A stretch of DNA of 64,000 nucleotides from Tachypleus tridentatus (GCF_004210375.1 NC_134830.1:64272326-64336325); one strand, 5' to 3'. Positions 1-12,799 are shown, counted from the stretch's first letter. A program made the numbers and translations. The notes: generated by a model not told the origin, from the sequence alone.

Positions 1-1604
1 AGAACAGTTATTAAGGATGTTGTAATACTATAGTTAAGACGCCATTTTGGAAATGGGAGAGCATGCTCTAATACAAATGAAAGATTTAGTTCTAATATTC
101 AAATAACAAACAACTGTGCAGGCTTAATATAAAATGTAATTTCGAATCAATGCGTTACAGTTAATATTTCAGCACCAAACAACGTATTTTGTTACAATTC
201 CTACTTCGGGTTAATTCACTTATCCTGAAATTTGCTTATAACAATTTTATTGCCCTTTGGTGGCTGAATGGAAACGCTGAGGGCTTAAGAAGATAAATAT
301 CGAGTTTCGATATCTGCCGGAGCACAACATAGATAATCCATTAAGAAGCTTCGTGCTTAACAACGACAAATTTTCTTTTGGCTGAAAGTTATTAGGTCTA
401 CAGTTCTCCACAATAAATACTTGTTGTTTAACTTACTCTTGAACAGTCTTGAGAAAAACCTAAAACCAGTAAGAACAACTGGTGGTATTGGTACTAGAGG
501 AATTTTCGGAGTTCATAACGTATTATGGCTTAATTAATATATAGCAGGTGGTAGTAGTGTGGTATTAAGTTTTGTAGTGTAAGAGTCTTGCCAAATTTTA
601 TAAGATATGTGACGTCACCGTCAAGGTATATAATATTCAAAACCGAATATGAATTTCTCTGAGAAAAAAATGTATATATGAAGCACTAACTGTTTGAGAT
701 TGTCTACGTTAGTAATATATTGAATATGCATATATTACACAGATAAAATACGCAATTCAACGTCCTTTAAATTAAGCAGCAAGGAATAAAACAACCATTA
801 GGTACCAGATACACAATATACTATACGTATATAAAATATTTTGGTTTTAGTAACAAAAGTCTGCAAAGAGTATTAATGACCCTGATTTTTATTATGACTT
901 TTACACATACTGTTCTGCTAATACGAATAACTAAAAAAAGCGATCTTCTTTCTGTATGATGAAAATAAGTTTTATGAGAATGTGTAAGTTTTAAATACAT
1001 GCTATAATTGTAAAATATCTTTTATTAAGGGTTTTAATGGCATATTCAAGTGTCTTAATAACGACGTGACGAATGAAAAATATTTTACCAATTTAATGCA
1101 CTAACTGAGCCTGACTATCACTCCTGAGCTGAAGCAGTCACAATGTGCTTGACACCAGCTCCTGAGGGAGAGTGACAGCATTTTGTGCTGTGTGGTAAGA
1201 GAGAGCTCTATCAGTGGACATGTGGATCACAAAGAGAAAGCCATTCTCTGGAACTCTGAAAGTTTGATTATGAAAGGTACTTACCTTCAGGTGTGAACTA
1301 AATATAAATTACTTTTTTTTTTAGTTTCGGATGTGTTGTAACTCAATTCCAAATTCAGCTGCTTTGAGCAATGCTTTGGCAATATTATACTTCTGGCAGA
1401 GGAGTTAAGGTACCTCTTTCAACAACCTTCTCAGTACGAGGTATGTTTTAAGAAACACAATAAAAAGACACGTTTTAATATTTTATTATTTACCTGAAAC
1501 TAGAAGTTGGCGAGCTTCGGGAAGTTTGAAGGGGAGTACACTTTCTTCTTGGTGGTGGAAAACTCCAAACTAATATGTGGCTTAAGTGCTGTAGAGGGAG
1601 AAAC
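1..1604. other. No recognisable gene; AT-rich sequence
   Basis: No coding exon or repeat was recognised. 1110-1260 is less AT-rich (contains CACCAGCTCCTGAGGG) and could be an unannotated exon or old repeat, but neither strand shows a convincing frame with splice sites. Confidence 0.4.
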
Positions 1605-1893
1605 TTTGTTTGTTTGTTTGTTTGTTTTTGAAATTCGCACAAAGCTACTCGAGGGCTATCTGTGCTAGCAGTCCCTAATTTAGCAGTGTAAGACTGGAGG
1701 GAAGGTAGCTAGTCATCACCACCCACCGCCAACTCTTGGGCTACTCTTTTAACAACGAATAGTGGGATTGACCGAAACATTATAACACCCTCACGGCTGG
1801 GAGGGCGAGCATGTTTGGCGCGACGGGGATGCGAACCCGCGACCCTCAGATTACGAGTCGCTCGCCTTAACGCGCTTGGCCATGCCGGGCCGT
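1605..1893 (-). mobile_element. SINE-1, near full length
   Basis: tRNA-derived SINE: head (GGCCCGGCATGGCCAAGCGC) at the right end, tail with TTTG repeats at the left. Flanked by an 11-bp target-site duplication, GAGGGAGAAAC, at 1594-1604 and 1894-1904. The small frame across it is a by-product of the SINE. Confidence 0.92.
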
Positions 1894-2435
1894 GAGGGAG
1901 AAACATATTTACCACTGTCATAACAAAATATATATCTTGGAGACAAATATAATCTATCCTTTATTGATAATCAAATCAAATTGTTGTTAAATTCAGCTAA
2001 CTCTTTTTAAGATGAAAATAAAAATAAAATAAAATATGGATACATTACGTTATGGTCATCGCGGAGATCGAACGCTGAATTTAGCCTTGTAAGCTGCTAA
2101 AATATCCGCTGAATCAATGATGGACGAAATTAGTCTGTTGATTATTGTCTCTGTTGTAACACACAATATTGTTTTTTCCAGGTCGATAAAATTCATTCCA
2201 TGTTAAGACGTTGTTATATTTGTTATTATGCACAGAGCTACACTGAAAACGAGCTTGTTCTTATTTTAGGTTGCTGTATTGAAAAACTGCTAAAAGTGAG
2301 AAACATAACTTATTTACCGGTCTTAACATACTGTTGATAGTAACATTTTTTCTTTAGTTTTGGAAAAGAAATCTTACACGGTTTCAAAAACACACTGTCA
2401 TATAAAATCCTTGTATTTTAATTCTTTACACAACG

Positions 2436-2580
2436 TTTAATTACACACATATATTTAAAGCTCCAAAGTTATTTAGTCATAAGAAAATAAATTAATTGTT
2501 CATTATTTAATTACACACATATATTTTAAGCTCCAAAAATTATTTAGTCATTAGAAAATTAATTAATTGTTCATTATTTA
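2436..2580. repeat. Tandem duplication, two units of about 70 bp
   Basis: Two near-identical copies begin TTTAATTACACACATATAT and end AATTAATTGTTCATTA (2436-2505 and 2506-2580). They differ at a few bases, so the duplication is recent to moderately old. Confidence 0.9.
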
Positions 2581-4030
2581 AATCAATGATCGACAACTTT
2601 AGTTACTAAAACATCATCGAAGTTGTGAACCAATTTTCAGAACACCGCAGGTTCACGGTAGCTGCCGAATTGAAATCAAAGTATAACTTATCCCTTATAA
2701 AACAAGTAGAACTTTCAAATATGACTGTCCACCAGATGGTCTTGTGACATACTGATGCGACTAGCTAACTAAACTTACTATACTCTTTAAGATTACTGAA
2801 TATTTAACAAAGGAGTCAAACAACACTCTGTACCAAGACTTCTTGAACCTGAGAATTTTTCTAAGATCACGAATAGTGTATCTTTTAAACATGATATTAA
2901 AGACGAACTATAGGAACTCACATACAACTTCATCAATCAACTTTCACAAACATTAATTAGCTTTACAGTAAAAGGTTAAAATGTCCATTCATGTTTCACA
3001 GAGGTTCAAGGGTATAGATCAAATTCCTTCATTATCTATAATTATGTCTAGAGCTATCTCAAAGGGGCATGTGTTTAGTTGGCTAACATAAAGGCTTAAT
3101 GACCAGTTTTGATATAAACTCTCTCTTCATAGAAGTTCCAGCTTCCGAAGCTTTAAAATTTTATATCGAAGACCCAATCCATTGATACACATCTCCAGTA
3201 ACAAATTAGCAACCCTTACAGAATTCACTACCACCAAAATTAACTTTATGTTCAATGACCAAAACTACTTACAAATAAATGGCTTAAATATGGGCAATTC
3301 CGTGTCAGAACCTCTAACCAAAATCTCAATGACACAGATTGAATCTCAAGCGATCAATTCAACATTACACCCACCACTATACTGGTACAGATATGTTGAC
3401 GAAACAATTGCTAGATTCATATCTATAGAACACACACTTCGTTTTTTCAACCACGTTAACTCGATATACCCCGGCATTAAGTTCAACTGTAAACACGAAA
3501 AAAACTAACCAAAATTCATTTCTTAACCTCAAAGTCACATGAACCGATACACAATCAAAAGAAAAATCCACAGAAAAATCACCCATGCTGGACTATACAT
3601 TCCCCGGGACTCAGCACATGAAACAAAACAAAAATTCAATATACTAAGAAACCAAATAAACACAGCCACAAAACTATGTTCATCCGATAAAATTAACGAT
3701 GAAATCAACAAAATAAAACAACACTTCTTCAACATCAACAAATTTCCTCAAAAACTGTGGACAAAAATTATTTTCACACAACTAGATCAACAACAAACAA
3801 ACAATAATAAATCCCAAGAAAGAACAAACTGCAAAACTCTACACTGCCGCATATTATATATTCTCGATATCAATAACAAAAAAAAAACGAAATTTGGAAA
3901 AAGTTATAACAAAACACAACATTCCAGTAAACACCAAATTTATTCCAAAACTAGGTACAAAACTAAAGTCCATACTATGTAAAAACTACACTAACAAACA
4001 CAACACCAACATTATTTATAAAATAGAATG

Positions 4031-4311
4031 CAGTTGCTGTTTCGTTGAATTTCGCGCAAAGCTACTCAAGGGCTATCTGCACTAGCCGTCCCTAATTCAG
4101 CAGTGTAAGACTAGAGGGAAGGCAGCTAGTAATCACCACCCACCGCCAACTCTTGGGCAACTCTTTTACCAACGAATAGTGGGATTGAACGTAACATTAT
4201 AACGCCCCCACGGCTGAAAGGGCGAGCATGTTTGGTGCGACTAGGATTCGATCCTGCGATCCTTGGATTACGAATCGTAACGCCTTAACCCACCTGTCCA
4301 TGCCGTGCCAT
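4031..4311 (-). mobile_element. SINE-1 inserted in the Penelope-like element
   Basis: Head at right (tRNA-like), tail at left. Target-site duplication AATAGAATG at 4022-4030 and 4312-4320. It lies inside the GIY-YIG region, so it postdates the host element. Confidence 0.9.
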
Positions 4312-4333
4312 AATAGAATGTAACAACTGCCAC

Positions 4334-4615
4334 AGAGCCCGGCATGGCCAAGCGCGTAAGGCGTGCGACTCGTAATCCGAGGGTCGCGGGTTCGCGCCCG
4401 CGTCGCGCTAAACATGCTCGCCCTCTCAGCCGTGGGGATGTATAATGTGACGGTCAATCCCACTTTTCGTTGGTAAAAGAGTAGCCCAAGAGTTGGCGGT
4501 GGGTGGTGATTACTAGCTGCCTTCCCTCTAGTCTTACACTGCTAAATTAGGGACGGCTAGCACAGATAGCCCTCGAGTAGCTTTGTGCGAAATTCCAAAA
4601 CAAACAAAATAAACA
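4334..4615 (+). mobile_element. Second SINE-1 inserted in the Penelope-like element, opposite strand
   Basis: Full-length SINE from GCCCGGCATGGCCAAGCGCG to the AACAAAATAAAC tail. Target-site duplication AACAACTGCCAC (12 bp) at 4322-4333 and 4616-4627. It lies only 22 bp from the previous SINE, in inverted orientation. Confidence 0.92.
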
Positions 4616-4956
4616 AACAACTGCCACTACTTTTATATTGGAGAAACAAGCAGAAAAACGGAAACAAGATTCAAAGAACACAAAAAACACCTTCATGTGT
4701 TTTTGAACACTGCAAATCAAATAAACACAACATAACCATAGGATAAAAACAGATACTGAGTAAGGAAATAAACATAACCTCTACTTATATAACAATTCAA
4801 ACTAAAATTAAACAAATACAAAGGAACACCTTTATATCCATACTAATTAATAACATAACATCCAACTGCAGCGCCCCTACAATCCTATAATCGTTTACAC
4901 TCTCGTCCCTGAGATGTGTGCCCGTCAACGGTCAGTTGCAAACTCTCTGTTAACCT

Positions 4957-4983
4957 GAAGATAACCTAAGAAGGTTGAAACTT
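4957..4983 (+). ncRNA. Hammerhead-ribozyme-like core at the Penelope-like element end
   Basis: CTGAAGA, a stem AACC/GGTT with a small loop, then GAAAC fits the hammerhead core CUGANGA-stem II-GAAA. Penelope-like elements are known to carry such ribozymes in their terminal repeats. Stems I and III are not convincing here, so activity is doubtful. Confidence 0.45.
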
Positions 4984-5059
4984 GTTCTCTACTTTATTTT
5001 AATAAAAGTTTTAATACCCATACCAGTCGTCTTGAGATACAGTTTTACTTCAAGGTAGA

Positions 5060-6496
5060 TTCTGGTCATCTGGTCACTTTGATAAGTGCAGAATGTTTTA
5101 AAGTGAAACAAAAAAGTGGCATTAAATTTATCAGTAATTAAGTGTATTCTAAAGTAGGGTTTTGTAATTTACTTAACGTAATACCTTTAACTCAGTAAAT
5201 AATAAAACTATGTTGAATTTTTTTTATAATAATAATACCAGTATATGAATAGCTTTGATCATATTTGGTCCTTAAAAATATGAAAATATGTCCGAATGTT
5301 TGTTTTTATGAATGGATACGAACCATTTTTGTTCTGACAACGAGATAAAATATTCTACCTATGTTCACGAAGTCTCATCAAAATCCGTTCGTTTTTCAAT
5401 AAGTTATAGAGCAAACGTAGTGTGAAAAACCGGTCCCCATGGCAACAAATAGAGTTGTTGTTTTTTGTGAGCTCATTGCTACCTTTGACATTAGCCCTCC
5501 AAAAATTAATCATTTCCATGTTGGGTCATTGTCCAAGTGTATAGTAACATTCCTCCAATCTACTCAGCTGTTTTCGACAAATTTTAAACAACCACACAGG
5601 AGTTAAAACATAACCTCTATTTACCTTCGGTGGCGAAAATCATGATGATGATGAAACTGGGGCGTCCTTACTGAACACAGAGACTGTGATCCTGGATTGA
5701 ACATTCTATGAACATCCAGTTTATGCTAGCCATGGCGGCGTACATTTAATACGCCGTACATTTAATATTAATACATTTAATAGATATAATACTGCTTTAC
5801 ATAAATTGTTCTGTAATTACTGAAATTATAATAAACAAATTATGACAGTATTTTCATTCCTTATACTAAATACACGTTTCTTTTAAATAAAACAGAAGTT
5901 CAAAATATTCTTAGATTACTACTCACACGTACCACACAAATATGATACGTTCTGAAACATACACGTGAGTGATTAAATTATTATAAATTACACAAAGTCC
6001 GCATAATCATTGTAAATAACTTACGCACGAGCAATGAAACTACTGAACGTAAGGGATTAGTTGGACGCTATAAGATAAAGAAAGAGTCGCACTTGACATT
6101 TAACTTCAAGTACATCGAGGGAGGTACATATAAGTCAACAGTTATCAATCGATACATGTAATAGCTTTGTTGGACAAATTACATTAATATTAACTTAAGA
6201 TAAAAGCAAGCTATCCACTTAGAGTGAAACTAAAAAATAAATCAACCTTTTAATGAGCATAGATGATTAAATATATTTTTCTAACGTTCTTTCTTTTTTA
6301 TGAAGATCAGAATTTTTGGCCTTAATCTCAATAATAACTCACCAGGCTAGACCAGCTTAAGAGACTTAGGTCAGCCCTAAATACATATATTAAGTTGATA
6401 ATGCGAAACAATATCGATAACCAAAGTTTACTAACAGATAAATATTTAAAAAGTAATAAAATTAGATATGTTAACCAATGCTGTTAACGAGAGTAC
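5060..6496. other. Non-coding; possible unclassified old repeat at 5240-5720
   Basis: 5370-5450 contains TCATCAAAATCCGTTCGTTT followed by AATAAGTTATAGAGCAAA, a wording often seen in arthropod interspersed repeats, but I cannot name the family. The rest is AT-rich with no exon seen. Confidence 0.3.
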
Positions 6497-6505
6497 CAGT
6501 AAAGA

Positions 6506-6780
6506 AACTTTTGTTTGTTTTTAATTTCGCGCAAAGCTACACGAGGGCTATCCGCGCTAGCCGTTCCTAATTTAGCAGTGTAAGACTAGAGGGAAGGCAG
6601 CTAGTCATTACCACCCATCGCCAACTCTTGGACTACTCTTCTGCTAACAACTAGTGGGATTGACAGTAACATTATAAAACCCTACGGCTGAAAGGACAAG
6701 CATGTTTGATGCGATGGGGATTCGAGCCTGCGACCATCAGATTACGAATCGAGTGCCTTAACCACCTGGTTATGCCGGCC
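6506..6780 (-). mobile_element. SINE-1
   Basis: Head at right, tail at left (TTTGTTTGTTTTTAATTTCG). Target-site duplication CAGTAAAGA at 6497-6505 and 6781-6789. Several substitutions from the youngest copies. Confidence 0.9.
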
Positions 6781-6789
6781 CAGTAAAGA

Positions 6790-9295
6790 GACTGTAATGA
6801 CCTACGGAACACAAAACGTATTAGTTACTGCCTTTAAGCACTGTCACCGTTTTGCCAAATTTTCACTACACGTTTGGAATGTATAATTAAAACCACATAT
6901 AAACCTAAACTACAAGTAGATTCAGTTATTAAAAAATATCAAATACAGTAAAGAATTTATATGACCAAAATTACCTTTACGTAATATTTGAATTTACATG
7001 ACCAAAATGATCATTAAATTATGCTTAAGTGTTGTGTTAGGTGTCATATTTACTTAAAATAACACACTGTTTCTACATGTGTGGTGCAGTAGTTCACAAA
7101 CTACCTATTGGTTCTGCCCAACCCGCGTTCATAATAATGGGAAGAATGGCGCAGTTTTTGATTTGACTTGAATTTTAGACAAGACTTCGAACCACCAGTG
7201 AGCCAAAGGTCTCGCATAGAGAACTATTAATCTAGCGAGATGGTCAAATAAATTAAACAACTGTTAACACGAGCATGATTTATAACCTCATGAAAATAAT
7301 AAGGAATTTGAATGAGAAATATACTTACAATGTCCACATACGACAAGAAATGTTCTTGCAGAACTCCCGAGAACGAGATTATAATAAGTAAGATGGAGTG
7401 AATAATAAAGGCTACCATGAGATTTTGGTGAACTTGTAATCGAGGACATTAAAAGACGTGAAAGGTAACGGACATTTTTATCATGCTTTATAAGCTGATT
7501 TCTTTCAAGTAGGCGACCTTAAGGTACAGTTATTAAAAGTAAAAAAGCAACGAATATAATTCATTGGTTAATTTAATAACAGAAATTTCTGTTCCTACAC
7601 TTATATATGCATATATACATAGCTCAAATAAAATGACTGGTTTTTACTAAATAATGAGCCACACATTTTAGTTCATTATTTTACTCTGCACAAAGAGTTT
7701 TTTAAAAGCATCTATATGTTTTAAACGAAATAGAAAATCTAAATCAAGTTTATTCAGTCAAAAAAACGGTTGAATCTTTACTAGTTGAAGTTTTAACTTC
7801 AATACATGACATTAGCCAGGATTTAGGCTATCAGCAAGAGTAACTTCACGGAGTCAAGTTTTATTAGACCCAGTTACGTTCTAGTGTAGTTTCTTGTTAA
7901 AATACTTTGGACTGTTACAGATGTCAGAACAAAGGGTCTTATTTCATACACTTCCTCTGCAAGGTTAAGAAAATCTAGTTATCACTAGAAATATGTAATA
8001 TAAATGACGAAATTTGAAATCATGTGACGTCACTTAACATCGAACTGCTGTGTTGTTCTTTGCTGGGTTCTCTTCGACCTATATACGAAACAACGTTAAT
8101 CAAGTTCTTAGTTGTATAGCAGGTTGCAAATGGAGCACAGAAGATCCAGTTTTTTTATCGATTTAAAGTTTCTCACGCTAGGACTTGTCCGTCAATCACG
8201 TAGAGATTTGCAACTAAAACTTTCTACAGTTTTACTTATGGTAAACATTGTTAATCTGTATAATACATATTTCAGTTATAACCGTGTTTAGTGGTTGTTT
8301 TTGTTGTTGTTTTTCGTATTAAGTTCTATATTTCATTATCGTATATATTTACTTTTAAATTTACCTACAAAGTCCTTTACAGAGGGATCTGTTTATCAAT
8401 AATGTACAGATCTACTAACAGATATGTCTATAGTATTTATGATAATGAGAAACGTTTATTAAACATATATAAACATATTTTTCCAAGTTTTTTAAGTTCA
8501 TTACGTAAAGGTCTCTTAATTAAAGAGATTTAGTACCATAATTAATTACTTCGTTTTATTGTTAATATAAGTTTAACAGATAAAAACAGTTACTTTTATC
8601 GATTATGGCATTTTTATTGTTAAAAAACTACTGAACAGAAAGAAATTTACTTCTAATGTTGGAATCTGCTGACAAGAAGAGAAGAATTTATTTCTGTATG
8701 CTTACGATTAATGTTTCGAGCTATTGGTAAGAAAGGAAGAATTTATTCATGTATATTTGTGTTTAATGTTGAGATCTGTTGATTACATTTGTAACTATCT
8801 ACGCTCTTCAAGATTTGAACATATTTAGTAGCATTAAAGAACATATGGAGGGATTAGAGAAATGAGCTTTGTCTTTATTATGTCCAGTAGCTAATTAATT
8901 AACTTAAATCACCTAATTTTCTACTAGTTAGTGTAGTTTTAAAAGAACAATTTGTGTTAATAATTTGCTTGATATACTTTCAATGAATGAGTTGTTTCTT
9001 GTACACGTTACCATAATTTAATACTGGTGTTTTTGAGGTGGTGACTCACGCTTTAGTTTTTTGTTACTTTTTCTGAACTAAAATTGCTTTACAATCATAA
9101 ATATCCAATAGAGAAGATTTTTGATTAACACGGTTGGTGATGACAACAGTTACTTTACTTCCTCTGCATTTCGGGTGAGGGTAGTTGTATTATCAAACAA
9201 ATCTATGGAACAAAATAAAGGTTAGAAGCATAAGGTTCCTAATAATAGATGTTTCGTTAGCTGCAATTATGATTTAGAGAGTTAACAGAGATGTA
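6790..9295. other. No gene recognised
   Basis: AT-rich. A weak, diverged tandem repeat of about 65 bp sits at 8640-8785 (GAAGAATTTATT..TGTAT recurring). Short open frames here have no family resemblance. Confidence 0.35.
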
Positions 9296-9296
9296 T

Positions 9297-9495
9297 TTAT
9301 AAAGTTTTTCCATCATCAATTTGTTCCAAATTTTAAAGGACAGTAGAGAAGGCTTTATGGTGCTCTACAATTGTCAATTTGTCTTAGGGTTAAAGGAACA
9401 ATAGAGATCACCTTATTACGCTCTTCCTCATCAATTTATTCCAATTTTAAAGGGACAATAGAGCCTGTCTGTTATATTGATACTCTTGGCCAATT
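9297..9495. repeat. Minisatellite, about 3.2 copies of a ~62-bp unit
   Basis: Units share TCATCAATTTGTTCCAA, TTTAAAGG.ACAATAGAG and a GCTC or ACTC ending, at about 9300, 9362 and 9426, with a partial fourth at 9487. The copies are diverged, so this is old. Confidence 0.7.
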
Positions 9496-9499
9496 TATA

Positions 9500-10328
9500 A
9501 ACTGAGGAGTTGAATTTATTGATTGAGATTTTTTATTTATTCACTAAAATCATGGATTATCAAAATGGTAGCCTGTTTTATATAGGAATTCTAAGGATGC
9601 CAAAACGCTATTGATTAATTCGATATCAATATCCCTATCTCAAATATGTCTCAAGTTAGATTATGGTTAAGAATACAAGTAGGTATTATTGGTCTTTAAT
9701 TTACAATAGTTTAAAAACTAGTACAATACAAGAATAGTTGGGGATATGATTTAATGTTTGTTAGCATGTAAGTTCGTTTAATTCTTAATTGTTTACAAAT
9801 TATTAATTTTGCTAGTTCAAATTTAGAGCATTGGTTTGTAGTGTATTATAAAGCTGTATATTTACCTGTTTAAATATTTTTTATTTATCTACAGATTGGA
9901 TGTACAAAAAGTGATACGAGTAAAAAAAAAATCACTTTACTTGAAATGACAGAAGATTAATAGAGTCACCAGTAGCGCCATCTTCGACACCAGCGAGCAT
10001 ACGAACAATACGTACGTTACTGTCACCTCACTGTGAGATAAATCTCCGACTTCCTGCTAAAGAAATTATAACACTTGTTATAATTTCACAATTAAGTTCC
10101 TCACTCACGTATAGTAAAAGTACCTACACAACAGCATTCCTTTCAATTTGAAAGCTTTACGAAACATTGGGTTCACTTTAGCATGAATTGTACTTTCCAA
10201 GAAATGTATTATACATTTGTCCATTTTATATTTTCAGTATTTCATTTTATTCTGAAATGATTTTTTAATCTCAAGGAAAAAGTTATAAGTCTGAAAAGGG
10301 TCGTTACCGACATAAAAACAAGTACCTT
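9500..10328. other. No gene or repeat recognised
   Basis: AT-rich sequence with no exon-like frame, splice-flanked block or known repeat seen on either strand. Confidence 0.35.
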
Positions 10329-10340
10329 TTTTTTAGTATA

Positions 10341-10497
10341 CTTTATTTGTTTTTAAATTTCGCGTAAAGTATGATTGATCGTTACACTATAACGCCCTCA
10401 CTGCTGAAAGAGCGAAATTGTTTGTTGTTTCGGGAATTCGAACCCTCGACCCACAGAGTGCGAGTGAAGCGTCCTAACAACCTGGCTACGCAGGACC
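10341..10497 (-). mobile_element. SINE-1, internally deleted
   Basis: Tail AATTTCGCGTAAAG joined directly to the head-side part (TAACGCCCTCACTGCTGAAA to CTGGCTACGCAGGACC); most of the central body is missing. Imperfect duplication TTTTTAGTATA / TTTTTAGCATA flanks it. Confidence 0.75.
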
Positions 10498-10614
10498 TAT
10501 TTTTAGCATAGATATACACACTAAAAACTCCCAAGCGTTAACTGTGAAACATACTTGTTTTATATAATAGCAGCAAAATTATTTTACCTTATGAAAGGAA
10601 GAGGTGCTCTCCAA

Positions 10615-10745
10615 AGGTCCCCCTTTGGTACAGTGGTAAGTCTATGAACTTACAACGCTAAAATTAGGAATTCGATTCCCCTCGGTGAACTCAGCAGAGA
10701 ACTCGATGTGGCCTTGCTATAAGAAAACACATACACACACACACT
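10615..10745 (+). mobile_element. SINE-2 (tRNA-derived, CA-tail)
   Basis: Head CCCCCTTTGGTACAGTGGTA, B-box region AATTCGATTCCCCTCGGTG, then GATGTGGCCTTGCTATAAGA and a (CA)n tail. Same family at 22023, 33203, 45180 and 56936. Confidence 0.8.
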
Positions 10746-11188
10746 TTCCAAAGAAAATGTTCGGACTTTCTTTTCCTTTTTCCTGCTAAACATTATGGAA
10801 AAATAATTAGAGTTCCTTACTTCGTTAACATTCCTTTCAAAAATGAAAGTTCATCCTGAAACTGCATGATATTAAACCATATTCAACTTTATACACTTTC
10901 AAGTCGATCTCCAAAGCTAGAGCACAATCGCACTAAGTGGCAGGACTGAAAAATATCAGTTGGCACGAAAAATAATTACTTTTACTAATATTGCAATTGG
11001 TTTTTATTTTTCGGCAGTCACACAGTTTATTTTATTTATGACGTGATGGAGTGATTGTTAAATAATGACAAGTTCAACTTCCTATTATGATTGTTTTGTC
11101 TTCCTTGTCTTGATATTGGCCCTTTTTTAACGGAAGAAGTACAGAAACTATAACGAAGTCTACAGGTGGAGGGTGTGTGTTGTTATAG

Positions 11189-11319
11189 TTGTTGTTGTTG
11201 GTTTTGAATTAAGCACAAAGCTACACAATGGGCTATCTGTGATCTGCCCACCACGGGTATCGAAACTCGGTTATTAGCGTTGTAAGTCCGCAGACATACC
11301 GCTGAGCCACTGGGGGGCA
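11189..11319 (-). mobile_element. SINE-3 (tRNA-derived)
   Basis: On minus: CCCAGTGGCTCAGCGGTATG, then GGTATC and CACGGGT-type B box, GTGGTGGGCAGA, ATAGCCCATTGTGTAGCTTT, tail with GTT/CAA repeats. Target-site duplication TGTTGTTATAG at 11178-11188 and 11320-11330. Confidence 0.88.
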
Positions 11320-11331
11320 TGTTGTTATAGG

Positions 11332-11430
11332 AAAGCCGCATCGTGCTATCTGCTGTGTCTACTGAGAGGGATCGAACCCGAGTTTAGCGTTATAAAGTCG
11401 AAGACTTACCATCACTGTCCCACAGAAGGA
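11332..11430 (-). mobile_element. SINE-2 fragment
   Basis: GGAAAGCCGCATCGTGCTAT then CTACTGAGAGGGATCGAACC is the complement of SINE-2 with its B-box. Immediately beside the SINE-3 copy, which therefore inserted next to or into it. Confidence 0.7.
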
Positions 11431-11544
11431 GAGAAACGGATCTTTGCAGAGCAAAACCGGAATGGGTTAACTTGCGTCAGATGAAGTACATTCTTTGTTA
11501 AATACTATGTGTTTTCAGCAACGATTAGACCACTGTCTCAATGT

Positions 11545-11825
11545 TGGCCCGGCAGGGCCAAGCGTGTTAAGACGTTCGACTCGTAATCCGAGGGTCGCGG
11601 ATTTGAATCCCGGTCGCACCAAACATGCTCGCCCTCCCAGCCGTGGGAACGTTATAATGTGACGGTCAATCTCACTATTCATTGGTAAAAAGAATAGCCC
11701 AAGAATTGGCGGTGGGTGGTGATGACTAGCTGCCTTCCCTCTAGTCTTACACTGCTAAATTAGGGACGGCTAGCGCAGATAGCCCTCGAGTAGCTTTGCG
11801 CGAAATTAGAAAACAAACAAACAAA
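11545..11825 (+). mobile_element. SINE-1, near full length
   Basis: Starts TGGCCCGGCAGGGCCAAGCG and ends AACAAACAAACAAA. Target-site duplication GTCTCAATGT at 11535-11544 and 11826-11835. Confidence 0.92.
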
Positions 11826-12295
11826 GTCTCAATGTAACTTCAAATACGACTTTGTTATATAAAATCGTTTTACCCCATTAAAATGAACAGGTTTATAACA
11901 AAAACTCAGATAATACTACGATTGTAAAAAAAAATATTTACTTACCGCTCGATGACAACTATACAAACACAGATCTTGGCAAAGTTCAAAAGGATACAAT
12001 CACATGATCCTATGTGCAACATTCCAACATACTTTCATCTTCAGGACAAAATTGTACTTAAAGAAAAAAAACTCACATTCCTTCGATTGTTTCTCCATAC
12101 ATTCTGCTAATTTATCACTGCTCCATTCTTATTTCACGGAAATACTGTGGTTTCTGTGAAAATTGAATTTTCCAATACCTTGTCACTTTTTACACACAAA
12201 CATTAGCGAACGCAGTACATGCGTAAAGAATGTACACCTTTCTTTGGTAAGTTTTTAGAATTTATGTTTTAAAACTTGTTTATTTTCCTTTGATG

Positions 12296-12388
12296 CTGAG
12301 CGCAAAGCTATACAAATGGGCTATGTTGTAACCACCTATGATATCAAAACCCCATTTTAAGCCTTCAGACTATTCGATGAACCAAAGA
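12296..12388 (-). mobile_element. SINE-3 relic
   Basis: GCGCAAAGCTATACAAATGG and GCTATG..TAACCACCTATGAT match the tail half of SINE-3 with many changes. Old copy. Confidence 0.55.
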
Positions 12389-12496
12389 AGGACATTTTTG
12401 ACACATAAAAGATGTACAACGAATTTGTTCAAGTTTTCTCAAAGAGCTGAACAACATTTTTGAAACTAAAAGTTTAATTCTTTAAACTATTATAAA

Positions 12497-12780
12497 GACA
12501 ACAGAACCTCGCGTTGCCAAACGGTAGCGTGTCGATATATGGATCCAAACATCCAATGTCCGTGTCCCGTTTCCGCTAAAAATAAATAAAACTTCGTGTT
12601 CCGAACTTCGGGGCTGTGGGTACGTTAAAAGATGATATTCAAATCGTAATAATAGGTCAAACAAGAGCAACCCATGTGTTGATGCTATTAACTATCCCCT
12701 CTAGTCTATCAGATCAAAATTAAGAACGCCTAATGCATATAACCCTTGAGTATCTTTGCGTGAATATCAATACAGTTCAA
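12497..12780 (+). mobile_element. SINE with a different head but SINE-1-like tail
   Basis: The 3' third (CCCTCTAGTCTATCAGAT to GCATATAACCCTTGAGTATC and TTGCGTGAAT) matches the SINE-1 tail. The 5' part (CCTCGCGTTGCCAAACGGTA, CCGAACTTCGGGGCTGTGGG) does not match the SINE-1 head. Either a related SINE family sharing the tail or an old fusion. Confidence 0.5.
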
Positions 12781-12799
12781 CAAATACGTGACAACTGTT

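Larger units (their letters stand above)
3100..5055 (+). mobile_element. Penelope-like element (GIY-YIG type) relic, interrupted by two SINEs
   Basis: Reverse-transcriptase region from about 3105: SFDINSLFIEVP, later LNMGNS and YRYVDET (the MG and Y-DD motifs of the family), then IYPGIKF. A linker region follows. Near 3980-4030 and again from 4621 lie IYKIEC and YIGETSRKTETRFKEH, the two halves of a GIY-YIG endonuclease now separated by SINE insertions. The end (about 4950-5050) carries a hammerhead-like motif. Penelope-like elements are retroelements with an RT related to telomerase. This copy is broken in several places and is a fossil. The 5' end is not defined. Confidence 0.85.

Noticed and set aside
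1709-1921. Small minus frame at 1.7-1.9 kb and similar ones at 4.2-4.5 and 27.8 kb
   Set aside because: They are translations of SINE-1 and recur wherever the SINE occurs.
8291-8533. 80-codon frame on plus
   Set aside because: Low-complexity AT-rich translation with no recognisable domain or context.
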